DNA of 64,000 nt from Ascochyta rabiei (lineage: Eukaryota > Ascomycota > Dothideomycetes > Pleosporales > Didymellaceae). Of the stretch, positions 9,328-20,640 are shown in pieces (positions within the stretch are counted from its first letter, which is position 1; each line of letters starts with the position of its first letter). Both the position numbers and the translations under genes were made by a program. The notes beneath the pieces are model-generated. The model searched no databases. It saw only the letters and a list, made by a program, of their open reading frames with translations, and was not told the origin of the DNA. The stretch covers positions 434,001 to 498,000 of the forward strand of contig NC_082417.1 of assembly GCF_004011695.2 (NCBI RefSeq), read 5' to 3'.

Positions 9328-10950
9328 TCATGCGCTGCTCGTGTTTGTGTTTGTGTTTCTCCTTGTCAACTCGTTCTCTAGCTCCTGTCTCTCTTCTATA
9401 GTCAAGTCGCTCGAGGCCTTGCCAATCTTTACACCCAAGAACATAAGGATCAGACCTGCGCTGGACAGCGCTGTTGCGAGCCAGAAGGCAATCTTGTAGC
9501 TCTCCTGTGGGCCTCTGTCTTCCGTTTCGCTGACAGCCAGATCTGCAAAACTTAAGAAGACCGCAATGCCGAGAAATAGCAGACTATTCATGAAGGCACC
9601 AGCTAGCCCTTGTCGATTCTTCGGCATGGACGTTGTAATGAAGATGTTGCTGACGTTGTATGTGATGTCGATACCAAGCGTGGCACAGATCATAGCAGGA
9701 AAGCAATATGCCCAGTAATTGAACTTGACCGGTAGAATGGCGAAGAGAAGAGTAGAAAGAATATAGGCAGTGCCGCTGATAAGGAGGAGTATGCGGCCAG
9801 GAAGAAGATGTAGGACGAGACCACCGACAGTAACAAGGACCAAGCCGCCAACACACATGGGTGTGAACCAGGCGGCAGTCAGAAGCGGTTTGGCGCCAAC
9901 AACTTCCTCGATGTAGAAAGAAGCGTAAAACAAGAAGATACCGAATGTACCGTACTGAAAGAAGAGGGCTGTTGCGAGCCATCTCATGCCCTTGACGTGG
10001 AACATGTCGCCAGGGAGAAGTGGTTGCTCGGCCACCCAGCCCTCGATGTAGACAAAAGCGCCGAGGAATATCCAGCCGAGAATGAATGTGGCTGGGATAT
10101 AAGGCGTGGCCCAGCCTTGTGGTGCATGGCTACCATCTGTCAGAGCGTAAATGACCAGGACAAGACCTGGAACCACGGTGGCCAATCCCCACCAATCCAT
10201 CTTAACACCCTTTCCGTGCTTATCCTCAGGTCTATTCGGGATACAAAGGTATGACACCACTCCAACGATGGCGAGGATGATGGCACCAATAAAGAAGAAC
10301 CACCGCCATGTCGTAAATTGGGCAGAGACGCCAGCGAAAAAAATGCCAGTGAAGAAGCCGACAGGGGCAAAAGCGCCGTAGAGGCTGAAGACAAGGTTTT
10401 TTCGCGGCCCTGGACGATACTGTTATATGTTAGTTCATGTGTCCCCTTCGAGTAAGGTGTATGGGCTTACAATACTACCCAGAAGCATGATACCAGATGG
10501 CAGGAACGCTGCGGGTCCAAAGCCTTGGAGAGCTCGACAAAATATGAGCATGATGTAGTTCTGGCTGGCCCCAGCCACGATAGTCCACACCAGAAGCCAT
10601 ACAAGACCACTGACGAAGACGAGGTATCCGCCATACATATCAGCCAGTCGACCGGCAGGTAGAAGGAAGGCGCCGGTGACCAACGAGAAGACGCTGGCAG
10701 GCCACGTCTCTGCCTGTTTTGGAATGTTGAGTGCAACCGTCAATGACGGAAGAAGGATGTTGAAACCAGAGATCAAGTACTCTGCAACAAACATCGACCC
10801 AAGAAGGGCAAAACAGAAACCGATTTCAACCCATATCGACTTGAAGATGGCTGGTCGTTCGCGTCCCAGCCGTTCAATCTCAGACGCACTATATGCTCCG
10901 CCTCGCGACTCTGAAGGCAAGCCAAACTCAGCCTCTTTGGAACTGGTCAT
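9328..10950 (-). CDS. MFS transporter, DHA2-like 14-helix drug exporter
   Basis: Exons 10471-10950 and 9328-10419 join over a 51-nt intron (10420-10470; GTAAGC donor, AACAG acceptor, CTAAC branch site) in phase 0, giving 523 residues. The ATG at 10950 is preferred over one 33 codons upstream because the extra residues look like untranslated sequence. It shows an MFS signature after helix 2 (GRLADMYGG), an RALQGFGPAAFLPSGIMLLG helix and about 14 hydrophobic segments, as in the DHA2 proton-antiporter group (Azr1/Sge1-like). The tail is short and polar (NTNTNTSSA). A Zn2Cys6 regulator starts divergently 675 bp away, a common pairing of exporter and regulator. Substrate unknown. Confidence 0.85.
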
Positions 10951-11624
10951 AACGCTCAGTTGAACGAGGGTACAGCAAGGGGCTGGTAAGAGGAAGCTGA
11001 AGGCGGGGCACCTGTGAAAGGCGCAAGGCTGTTTACGTAGTAGTCGCACTTGGGATGTGATGGCCGATGCTTGTTTGTATAGCCAGTTTAAGAATCGAAG
11101 ATGATAATTTCGATCATAGCATTTCCTTCTATAGTGAGGCAGTCGGCCTCCGTGACGACCGCATTATAACTGGATTGTAAAAAGCACAACATTATGCTAA
11201 GAATCCACCAGAAGAAGCTACTACAGTTCAATCGCGTCCGTGACGTCCGAAAACATGGTGGTGACGAAGTAAACCAGGGCATGCAAGAGATGAGTCTTGG
11301 CTTCTCGTTTGAGCCTAGTGTGGCGAACCGTCGTCGAGAGCGAAAGCCAACGCCAAACGCGCAGAAGTCGTCTTTGTCAGCGCATACGTCGCTTTGACTG
11401 GTGAGTGGCGCGAGAACCGCGACATTGGCCGATTCGGCCCGCCGTACAAAACGATCCGTCCACGAGCCTTTTCATGGCGGACTCGGCGGCCAACGTGAAC
11501 TCTGGAGACCTTAGCCTGGGCGTTCAACGATTACCGTCAATAACCCTAGCTCATCTGCAATTCCCTTGAGAATCCATAGTCCTTTACGGTCAGTTCTCGA
11601 CATATCCTGCATGGCGCTTGTCCA
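10951..11624. promoter_or_regulatory. Shared divergent promoter region of the MFS and Zn2Cys6 genes
   Basis: 674 bp separate the two start codons, with no coding frame of note. Binding sites could not be identified reliably by eye. Confidence 0.45.
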
Positions 11625-13298
11625 ATGAGCTCGACATTGCTCAATCTACCCACGAAAGCCTGCCACAACTGTCGCAGACGTCGCTGGAAGTGCGACCGCT
11701 CTTCGCCGGTCTGCCACAAATGTCTCTCGTCTGGTACTGAATGCCTGGGTTATGGAAAGCTCTTTGTGTGGAATCGCGGGGTCGCGAGTCGGGGGAAGAT
11801 GATGGGGAAGTCATATGAAGAGCGATTGTCGACGAAAGAGGAAGCCAAGCCTCACGATGCACCTACCATCACGTGGGAGTCAGATCTTGTTGTTGCCTCA
11901 GCACAACCAACGTTGCTGGAGCCCGCGGCCGGAACGACAACCGAAGAAGCTCAAGATGGGCCCGCTCTTGGTGCAGAAGCCGAGGACGGATCTGCGATGG
12001 TCCTCCACAGACCCTTAGTCGATCCCCTGGTCAACGACTTAGACCGTCATTCGCGCTACTATCTGTACCATTTCGCGACACAGTTATGTGAGGATATGGT
12101 CGTCTACGATATGCCGGGGCAGAACCCAATTCGCGATCTCATACCCGCGACATCCGCGTACCCATTACTGCTCCACATCATCGTCGCCAATTCTGCCTTC
12201 CATGTCTTCAACATCTCACGCAACCCAATGGGCCAGTCAGCATACCAGGCTCAGCAAAGCTCTTGTCTTGTTGCATACTACCAAGCAGTGAGCCGGTTTG
12301 GGGGTCCGCTGCAGTCTTCATACAGGGATGCACTGACTGCAAAGACTAAAGCGCTCACGCTGCTGGCTCAGAATGTGGCCTCTGTCACTCCTTCGAATAT
12401 TGATGTGATCCTAGTAACCATTCTCCTCTTTGTCAATTACACTCTCGTGGAATCCGGCAAAGACAAATGGAAAGTGCACATGGACGGTGCGCTATCTTTG
12501 ATCAAGCTTCTGGGCGAACCACTCTACCTGCAGCGTCCAATGAGCAGATTACGTCTGACGATTTTGTCGGACCTTTTGGTGTTCTACGTTTTGGGCTCCA
12601 CGTTGTCTTTTTCAACGATGTCGAAATTCGTGCCGGACACCATTGACCTGGAGCCCATCCTACGTTATGCAGAAACCAACAATTACCTGTCATGTCCAGG
12701 ACCTCTCCTTCGCATTATGCTCGAGTCCTTCGAGTTGCCAGACTCCCGCGATGGTGCTTCTGGGAATCTCAGAGAGAACATTCAGGAGCAGGTCGGCGTC
12801 CTGTTGCAGCGAGCTCTCGATTTCGACCCTATCGCTTGGTCGTGCGACTTCGAACCTGCTTCTCCTTATGAGGACCTCAAACAACGCGTTCGTATCGCCT
12901 CTGCCCATCGCTCCGCAGTGTGTATCTACCTCGCTCGTGTGCTTCCCTGCACTCACCCTCTTCTCGATCCTGCGAGTGATTCGGCCCTTGTCAACCTGAC
13001 TACTCTTGCCAACGATGTAGTCCACCACATCTCACACCTCAAGCCCGGTGACGCGGTGTTCAAGTGTATATGCTGGCCGTTGTTTCTGGCTGGCGCAGAA
13101 TCAGAAGATCCTGCACAACGCGAGTGGATCATGAATACGTTGGACATACTATACAGTGAGATGTACTGGGGTTACCTACACACGGTGAAAAGAGTATTGG
13201 AAACCATATGGCTTTGCAAGGACAGAGCAGATTCTGGCTCCGACAATTGTTGGGTCGACGAGGTGAAGGAATTGGGCACCGATATATTGATTGCTTAA
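11625..13298 (+). CDS. Zn(II)2Cys6 fungal transcription factor
   Basis: 557 residues, one exon. The zinc cluster has Cys at residues 13, 16, 23, 30, 33 and 40 (spacing 2-6-6-2-6) with a basic RRRRWK segment between, binding two Zn ions and DNA half-sites such as CGG. After an acidic linker (about 50-130), residues ~140-550 form the helical fungal-specific regulatory region (Fungal_trans_2 type; for example DRHSRYYLYHFATQLC and DVILVTILLFVNYTL). It is a nuclear regulator. The adjacent divergent MFS exporter is the obvious candidate target, an inference from position only. Confidence 0.88.
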   Translation: MSSTLLNLPTKACHNCRRRRWKCDRSSPVCHKCLSSGTECLGYGKLFVWNRGVASRGKMMGKSYEERLSTKEEAKPHDAPTITWESDLVVASAQPTLLEPAAGTTTEEAQDGPALGAEAEDGSAMVLHRPLVDPLVNDLDRHSRYYLYHFATQLCEDMVVYDMPGQNPIRDLIPATSAYPLLLHIIVANSAFHVFNISRNPMGQSAYQAQQSSCLVAYYQAVSRFGGPLQSSYRDALTAKTKALTLLAQNVASVTPSNIDVILVTILLFVNYTLVESGKDKWKVHMDGALSLIKLLGEPLYLQRPMSRLRLTILSDLLVFYVLGSTLSFSTMSKFVPDTIDLEPILRYAETNNYLSCPGPLLRIMLESFELPDSRDGASGNLRENIQEQVGVLLQRALDFDPIAWSCDFEPASPYEDLKQRVRIASAHRSAVCIYLARVLPCTHPLLDPASDSALVNLTTLANDVVHHISHLKPGDAVFKCICWPLFLAGAESEDPAQREWIMNTLDILYSEMYWGYLHTVKRVLETIWLCKDRADSGSDNCWVDEVKELGTDILIA

Positions 13299-14222
13299 GG
13301 GACTTGGCCATTCTGACTGGCTCGCTGAATCATCATGATGTCTCTGCTAGACGAGTCTTCACGGCCACCTCTTCAAGCCAGTGATCAGGGCAAGCTCCTT
13401 ATCCTGAGGGCGCAAGTATTTGAGACACGCCAGTCGTCAGTGTTCAAGGCGATTCCATGAGCATGCAGTGTCGGTGTACAAGGGTCGCGCCCAACTATTT
13501 GATATCTGCACAGAAGTTCAGAGGCTCTGTGGGCGAGAGTACTGGGTGATGGCAATGTACAACATACAATGCTGCCAGATTATCGTGTTGAAAAAAAGCC
13601 TTCTCACACTTCATCCAGGCGCAATTCTGTGGAATGTTACATGCTTGACCAACAAGTACAGATAACTACGGTGTACTATTGAAGCACGGACTTCTATAGC
13701 GCTTCGCAGATGCAGGTACTTGTGAGCCTTGACCAACGCTGCCGCTCCGACAGCCTCAGCCTCAATGCACATCGCTCTTTTGAGGCTCGTGCTAGCCTTT
13801 GCGGTCGCGAATGCATATCATTGGATGCCGAAAAGGGTAGACATAATTCTCCCCTTTTCATCAGGGTCCAATGGAGAAACAGAACTTCTCAGATGTGAAA
13901 CGACACCACGTCGCAGAACAGATCATCACAAAAATAGCACTAAGGTCTGCCTGACATATTATCTCCACTTCCTTTTCTCAACCTGTTATTCGACACTGCT
14001 TGTTTGTTTCGACTGTTTATGATTAAATGAGCGGATACTGGGCAGGTACTGCCTGAGGTCTTGCAATTATGGAGCAGAAGCAACGACGCGCTACAAGATG
14101 TCGCGCTTCTGTCTCGTTGATAAGGACGCACCAAGGAAACTCCTCTCCTCACATTCGCTTTTCAGTTGCGTGGAGTTGTTCAATATCCTTAATACTCATA
14201 TTAATCTATTGTCGATCGTCAC
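13299..14222. other. Intergenic, no gene seen
   Basis: Short frames only. The last part is the promoter of the GH76 gene. Confidence 0.5.
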
Positions 14223-15628
14223 ATGATGTATCCATCCACCTTCTTACAATCGCTGCTTCTGGGTGTACCTTTCATATCTATAACATGCGCACAAAGCGTG
14301 TACGACTCAGTTACCGATCCCACAAAACGCGCCGAGTTCGCACTTTCAACACTACAGATCTGGTATAATGCCGGTACGGGACTCTGGGATACAGCAGGGT
14401 GGTGGAACTCAGCGAATGTCATGACTATCATCGCGAATCTGGCAAAGAGTGACCCTAAAAATGCACAACTGCAGAACCTTGCAACAAGAGTGTTCGCCAA
14501 CACACTACTACAAGCGCCTGCGAAAAATCCTCAACCCGGCGTTGAAAGCGAAGCGAAGCGAAGACGAGACGTCGATCCAGGCAATGGTACCTTCACATTG
14601 CTTCTCAACGAAACGGGTACAGAATCCGGATACTCGAAGAACCTGAACCCAGATACCAGCGAGCCACACACCACGTTTCCAACCGGTTGGGATGCTGAAG
14701 ATGGGCAGTACATCGACATCCAGAGCCTGCCTAGTTTTGCCTCAGAATCAAAGGACGCAGCTACACAAGTCGCTCTTGCCACGGCTCCAAACCCCGAAGA
14801 CTGGCTCGACGGCTTCTACGACGACGATCTTTGGTGGGCACTCGCCTGGATTGGTGCATACGACGTTACTCAGAACATCCAATATCTTCAGCTCGCAGAA
14901 GGCATTTTCGGCCAAGTCACAAAAGCTTGGCCAACGCGATGCGGAAATGGTGGTATCTTCTGGAGCTGGAAGAAGGATTATATGAACGCCATTGCAAACG
15001 AACTGTTCCTCTCAACGGCTGCGCATCTGGCGAATCGAGCGGAGAACAGGGATACATATGTCGAGTGGGCAGAGTTGACACTAAATTGGTTCCTGAATAG
15101 TGGGATGATCAATGAGCAAGGAACCATCAACGATGGGCTGACTGAGGGATGCAAGAACAACGGTTATGTAAGTACGGCCCAGAATGTCTTATTTACACAT
15201 GCTAACACGTCCAGACGACATGGTCCTACAACCAAGGCGTAATTCTCGGTGGCCTAGTCGAGCTCAACAAGGCTTCGCCAAACGATACGTACCTTCCCCT
15301 CGCCTCCAGAATTGCAAAAGCTGCTCTTGTCAAACTCTCAGACGACAACGGCGTGATTCATGATGGCTGCGAGCCGGGATGCGGCGGTGACGGGAGCCAG
15401 TTTAAAGGCATCTTTATGCGCAATCTGCAGCTTCTGCACGAAGCGACGCCGGACGATACGTTCGCTGATTCTATTCGAGCGAATGCAAATAGTGTTTGGA
15501 TGAACAACAGAGATGAAAGTCAAGGACATGTATTGAGCATCAACTGGGCAGGGCCATTTATCAATCCAGCGAATGCGAGTACGCACTCGAGTGCGATGGA
15601 TGCTCTCGTTGCCGCTATTGCTTTGTAG
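14223..15628 (+). CDS. Glycoside hydrolase family 76 enzyme (alpha-1,6-mannanase type), secreted
   Basis: Exons 14223-15167 and 15215-15628 join over a 47-nt intron (15168-15214, phase 0) to give 452 residues. The N-terminus is a signal peptide (LLLGVPFISITCAQS). GH76 features are WWNSANVMTIIANL near residue 60 and the catalytic aspartate cluster YDDDLWWALAWI at 199-210. The second exon adds GVILGGLVEL and the closing helices of the (alpha/alpha)6 barrel. Family members act on alpha-1,6-mannan backbones of fungal walls (Dcw1/Dfg5) or as secreted mannanases. No hydrophobic GPI-anchor tail is seen, so a soluble secreted enzyme is more likely than an anchored Dcw1/Dfg5 protein. Asn glycosylation sites (NGT, NET) are present. 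Confidence 0.88.
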
Positions 15629-15777
15629 GGGTTGTGAAGGGTATGGTCAGCATGAGATAATGACTGCATTAGCGAACGGCGTCACTGCCTAGAATGGAAA
15701 TTTAATAGACTGTGGTTGTTTCTAACCGATTCTTGATATCGAGCCATCATTCTGGTGGAGCGCCGCCATACATGAAT

Positions 15778-16347
15778 TTACGTGGTGTTCAGTCCCAGCC
15801 ACTTGATAGGTATCAGTCCTGCCCCGTTGGAATAATCCAACTTTCCTAGTGGAACACCACTATGTCTGAGAATGCCGTACATGGTCGTGACGTGGAACCA
15901 GAAGTTGGGGTGAGCTTGTTGAAGGACATACTCGAAAGCAGTGAACCTGACTTCGAAGGGACCCTTTGGTAGTTGCTTCCCCAGTTGAAGCACAACTTCA
16001 TCATCCTCTCTACCATCAAGAGCTTTGGCTTCGATGCTCTCGACGTACTCGAGCGTTTTGTGAACTCGTGCGAGCAGATCAGGAAACGTAATTTCCACGT
16101 CCGGGAGGCTGAGAGTAGGAACTGATGGGTTTGAGCGTTCTACGATATACCTGGCTGTGTCGGTGAAGCGATAGATCTGGTAGCAGAAGTCGCCCATGTC
16201 GGGGTAGAGACGTGCGCTAAGGTACTCAGTTGGGTCGACATTGTTATCTTTGGCGTGCGCTTCGCCTTTGCGAATCACTGCAGCCGCATTCTTGAGGCCC
16301 AAGATGACGGGCGTGAGAGCGACTGTGTGGAATGACTTTGGTGCCAT
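15778..16347 (-). CDS. DUF1993-family protein
   Basis: 189 residues, single exon, start ATG at 16347. The helical pattern with TVALTPVILGLKNAAAVIRK, ARLYPDMGDFCYQIYRFTD, TFPDLLARVHKTLEYVE and PNFWFHVTTMYGILRHSGVPLGK matches the DUF1993 family (a DinB-like four-helix fold), whose function is unknown in bacteria and fungi. There is no signal peptide. It converges on the GH76 gene, with 149 bp between their ends. Confidence 0.85.
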   Translation of the reverse strand: MAPKSFHTVALTPVILGLKNAAAVIRKGEAHAKDNNVDPTEYLSARLYPDMGDFCYQIYRFTDTARYIVERSNPSVPTLSLPDVEITFPDLLARVHKTLEYVESIEAKALDGREDDEVVLQLGKQLPKGPFEVRFTAFEYVLQQAHPNFWFHVTTMYGILRHSGVPLGKLDYSNGAGLIPIKWLGLNTT

Positions 16348-16792
16348 GGCTGCTGGACGCTGGTGGTGAATATGGTGGAAGAGACGCTGAGGTAGAGGCT
16401 TCTTTGCTGGTGCCTAGTTCTGGGGGATGCGACTCGTCAGTTATATATGTTTTCCACGCAGATTGTGTCCCAACTCAGTCTGCGCCTCGCTTTATTGAGT
16501 TAAAGCCTTTCCCGATAGAGTACCTTATTCAAGTAAGGATCGAGAACAACGAGCCCTATTAGTATTACACGGCCGGACGAACAAATGAAACCCGAATTCC
16601 GTAGCTGACAAAGCAACGCTACAAAAGCTTAGTACATATTTTTTTGACCAATTATTAATGCTCGTTTAGGTTATACGGCAACATAGTAGCCGTGAGCTCT
16701 GATATTGGATGCTGAGCTGCCAAAGCACGTGGTTCGTCTGACCCACTGGACGAGGCACATGCAGGACCAAGGAGTGAGCCTTCGGTTGCCCC
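16348..16792. other. Intergenic; possible TATA for the DUF1993 gene
   Basis: A TATATA-like stretch at about 16441-16449 lies roughly 95 bp before the DUF1993 start on the minus strand. The rest is the 3' side of the adenylation gene. No gene seen. Confidence 0.4.
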
Positions 16793-18735
16793 TCAATCTG
16801 CTCCTGATTCCGTTTGAAACAGGGTACTGGGGCCTCCGTCCGCTATCGAAGCGTAGAGCTCCTCGATCTCCTGGGCGTACAGGCGAGTAGTTGCGTGTCG
16901 TTGTACGGTACCTTTCAGCCCCATCTGAAATGGCTTATCCTTGTTCGAAAAGATGACATAGCGTTGTTCTAGTTGACCATGGATATCCGCTACATCGTTT
17001 GCCTTACTAGCCTGCAGCCATATTTTGTGTTTCAGAGCTTTTTGTGCCAAACCGTCTTCCGTGTAGTATCTTGGATGCAACTCGATGATTGCTGCAGGCT
17101 TATCCCGACCAGTGCCAACCAGCATGCAGGCATGCACCTTTGGGTGCAGCGCTATCATCCGTTCGTGCAGCATTGGGTTAAATTTCGAACCGTTTCTGAA
17201 AACTATTATGTCGTCTTTCCGGCCTTCGTGCCTCCAGTGATATGGTTTCGTTGGGTGCTTCGAATATAGGTCGTGCATAGAGTATTCCAACAGATCAGGG
17301 AATACCTTAAACACTCCTTGAAACTCCACACAATCCGGATTTCTTACATAGACAAGTTCGAACAGATCAGCGACCGGACGCATTTCTATACCGTTCAAAA
17401 AAGGGTGGATGCAAACATATGACCAGTCTTCCCGATCTGTGAGATGCTGCACCATAGTGACGGTCTCGGTAGATGCCATCAGACACACAAGTGGAACATG
17501 CTGGGATATAGCATCTCCCGCATGCTGCGAAAGCGAACCTTTACAGCGTCAGCGTACATCATGATACAAAGACGAAGTTCTGTTACCTCCAACATAAGAA
17601 ATGTGTTTTAGCCCTTGTAGTCTCATTAGAACATCCGGGCTCCGTGCAAGCTCCTCTAACGTTGCAGGTACGCAGCTTGCCGAATCTATATCTGCATATT
17701 GGATCATGTCTTCAATGGTACTTGCAGTAGCCTCTTCAGGCGGACCTAGCACAGTGGTTGTATTGCTGAAGCAGAAATCCGTGATGCCAGCTGCAACTCC
17801 AGAGCTCGCAGACATCGGCCAAGCCATGTAATTACGACGTCTGGCATCGAGTACGGTACCCCAGATAGAGGGCCTTCCGTCCAATGGCGCTACAAGGTGG
17901 TGCTGATCGGTAGTGCTGATCGACCAATGGGTGCACACTACTGGTGCAGGCAGGCCCGTCGACCCTGATGTATGTATGACAAAGCAAGGATCATGCTTCG
18001 CTTCCTCGAACGTCTTTTTGTACGGATAATGTTGGCATAGTGAACCATCTAGGAGTGCAGCAAGCTCTGGGACTTGCACAGCTTCAAGCCGACATCGTTC
18101 GAGGATCCCTGGAATTGGAAAGCCAGCCGTGTATAGCAGAACGGTGCAGTCGGTCTGCCTGATAAGGTTCGAGTGCCCTGCCAGACTGTTTCGATGAGAG
18201 CTGAAGAGTATCTGTCTGAATCAGCATGGACTTGCAGCCAAACAATTACTGTAGATGGCTAGGATCCGTACCTTATGACCTGTCTTTATGCTACATGAAG
18301 CTGTTAGTCTTTACGGTTTGTTGTGCGAGTGATGTTCTGGAGTGGTTGGAGTGAAATTGGAGTGAGATTGAAGTGCAACTTACGCAGCTACCAGAACGAT
18401 GTAAGTTCGAATGTCAGGAAAGCCCATGTACATCAATGTTTCGAATGCAGAGCTTCGACCGATTTCCTTATGAATGAAATGAGCCATCCTATTGATTGCA
18501 TTGGCAAACTATTACCGTCAGTGTCAACTAGCCACAAGCATGCTCAACTCACGCATCGCCAGTCAACATCCTGAAATCCATCTCGCAAATACGTGTAGCA
18601 TCTGGGGAAAGAAAGACAGATCCGGTCTGGCTGTTGTCTCACATTGTCGTCGACAATGGTCGGTATGAGTCGTTTGCCGTACAATTTTGCGTCTGTGGAG
18701 TCTGTGGAGTTCAGAACAGTTTCCCAAAAGGCCAT
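16793..18735 (-). CDS. NRPS-like adenylate-forming enzyme, adenylation domain only
   Basis: Five exons, 18553-18735, 18384-18508, 18272-18290 (19 nt), 17587-18211 and 16793-17538, with GT-AG introns of 44, 93, 60 and 48 nt, join in frame to 565 residues. Splicing restores the expected order: VDWRCFANAINRMA, AIKTGHKILFSSHRNS, HTSGSTGLP (A3, about 189-197), YVGGSLSQHAGDAISQH, WRHEGRKDDIIVFRNGSKFNP (A8) and LKGTVQRHATTRLY with the A10 lysine. This is the adenylation module of fungal NRPS-like/adenylate-forming reductases, which activates a carboxylic acid with ATP. Oddities: the protein stops right after A10, so the carrier (phosphopantetheine) and reductase or thioesterase domains are absent, and the A3 lysine after TGLP is Ala. 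It could be a truncated relic or a stand-alone enzyme. The substrate is not predictable here. Confidence 0.78.
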
Positions 18736-19396
18736 GAACACTGAGAAGAGTGTGAGATGGGTGCTTGTGTATTTGTGTCAACGGAAGGATAGAAGCGACA
18801 GTACCAGGTGATATGAAACGTCAGGGAAGATTATCGCTAGCTCTCCGTGCCTTCTCACTGGCCGGTGGCAGTTGCGCTACTAGATATACATCTCGCTCGA
18901 GTAAATGTCCCGCCAGACTAAGGTAAGGAGGTACGGCATCCTGCACGCCACTCCAGGCATTTTGAGCTACGTGTCAATCTACGAGATTGGCGAATGCGCC
19001 ACTACAAGTCGTATTATCTGCGAAGCAGATCAGGCAACGATACAAAGAGATGTGGATAAGACTTGTTCCAGCTGAGCCTGGTGCTGGTAAATGCCGTCGA
19101 GCGACGGCGTGACGGGCGGCTCACCAAGCGGCTCGAGCGCTCGTCCCTTCATCCCTCGGCGAACCTTCCTGAACGATCTCTTGGAGAACCATCAAAACAA
19201 GCGATCTCGCAGTCAACTCCGTGGGTGTAATGATCAGCATCGGTGACTGCCCGAAGTTCGAGTTGAAGTGGTTAAACGCGTTTTGCGCCCCGCCAATGGT
19301 TCAGCAGCTGTGTGATTTGCCATGACGGCACAACGGCACGCGATTGGGTTTGAGAGCTACCGCAGCCTGCGAGCTTGTAAGGAATGTGCAGGGTGA
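18736..19396. other. Intergenic, no gene seen
   Basis: This is the promoter side of the adenylation gene, running up to the MITE. No supported frame. Confidence 0.45.
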
Positions 19397-19398
19397 TA

Positions 19399-19942
19399 CC
19401 GCATCCTTTTGTTGAAGAAGGCCTGGTCTAGGCTTCTTTGTGGCAAGCCCCCGAGCCAGTCAGGTAACGGTGCGGGGCTCTGCATATGCCAAGATATCAG
19501 AATCTTATCAGGATGTGTCTTTGTGGTAACGTTGATTTCCCACGCCTGTTAACAACCATCAATTGTTCTCTCTACTACCTAAAATTGCTGCCGTTCCACG
19601 CCTTATCTGCCTCACAGGCGTCTAGATTGCTAAAACATTGTTAAAAACCACAGTATACATTGTTAAACCGAAAACTAGCTGCTGTTAGGATGATTATATG
19701 TTACAACTGAGGATAGGGACAAGCTAAGGCGGCTAATATAGGTACTGCTGTACTTACAAATAGTCCTACAATTGTTTGTAATCATTTTTAGATCACTATT
19801 TTGACTGCAATCAATACTATTAAGATGCTGGAGAGTGACTACTGGAGTGCGGTTGAGCGGTGGGTCACCACTAGCAACCTAATTGGCCCTCGGAGGTATC
19901 CCAAAGAAGCCTAGGCCAGGCCTTCTTCAACAAAAGATGCGG
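19399..19942. mobile_element. 544-bp MITE with TA target duplication
   Basis: The ends are inverted repeats of about 46 bp (CCGCATCYTTTTGTTGAAG outward ends at 19399 and 19942) with one 1-nt gap and one mismatch, and weaker similarity continues inward. Both sides carry TA (19397-19398, 19943-19944). No reading frame of note lies inside. The end sequence is unrelated to the two ACGTAC-ended elements and the CCGTGTCC-ended one, so it is a separate Tc1/mariner-type family. Confidence 0.85.
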
Positions 19943-20180
19943 TATTATGTTTAGCTCTACATTCATCGCTGTTCCTTGCAGCAGAGCTAACGCTTCTACT
20001 ATGTCCTTGCCGAGTAATAACGACATGTGATTAGCTATTTGTCGCGACCAAAAAGAGCAGTTATACTAGTACAACAGTACTATAATTTAGTGCGATAATA
20101 TAGGCGATATTCTGTGCAACACTATTTAATGTGATTCGCGTGTGCAAGGCGCTGGGAGAAGAAGCACTATAGTCGTGTGC

Positions 20181-20640
20181 CTATCTTGTCATACTGTGTA
20201 ATTCGAACCAGGATGCTCCCATGTCGCTGAAATAAACAAACATCATTTTTGCCACTACCATTCGTCGAGACCATGAATAGAGAGGAATCGCCCTGATATA
20301 TCTCAACAGATCCTCCTCGGGCATCCTGGCTTCGAGCACATGTTCCAATTCCCTCTCATGGTTGCTTGTATTCTCTTCGCTCTTTCAAGCTAGTTAGTGA
20401 CATGACGACAGACAATGAATTCAAACATATCGCCTTCCATACTAATTGACTTGGTTTGCATTTCATCGTAGTCTTCAATAGCGAGTGTAAGGAGCTTGGG
20501 ATCAATCGGGTTAGCTGTGCTCATCAGCCAGGCATTTCACCACCGTTGGTTAGTTTCGGACGTTTTGATGCTCCTGTTGTTCGTAACTGAGCCATTCTCG
20601 CCCTGACTCGTATGTTCGATCATGAGTGGCACAACCCTTG
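20181..20640 (-). pseudogene. Decayed gene fragment, unrecognised
   Basis: On the minus strand a coding-like stretch reads from about 20640 downward (NAWLMSTANPIDPKLLTLA, IEDYDEMQTKSISMEGDMFE, FIVCRHVTN), hits TAG near 20390, and continues in a shifted frame as RELEHVLEARMPEEDLLRYI and RAIPLYSWSRRMVVAKMMF to a stop at 20181. An upstream TGA also interrupts it where Trp would fit. One frameshift and at least two stops make it a pseudogene rather than spliced exons, as no good intron joins the parts. I do not recognise the family. Confidence 0.5.

Noticed and set aside
9328..18735. A specialised-metabolite gene cluster (MFS, Zn2Cys6, adenylation enzyme)
   Set aside because: The exporter/regulator pair is about 3.5 kb from the adenylation gene and separated by GH76 and DUF1993 genes; no tailoring enzymes are seen, and the adenylation enzyme lacks its carrier domain.
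19080..19160. GC-rich stretch with CGGGCGGCTCACC similar to the transposon ends
   Set aside because: Only a short partial resemblance to the CGGGCGAGCCGCTCA unit, with no inverted partner or TA-bounded structure.
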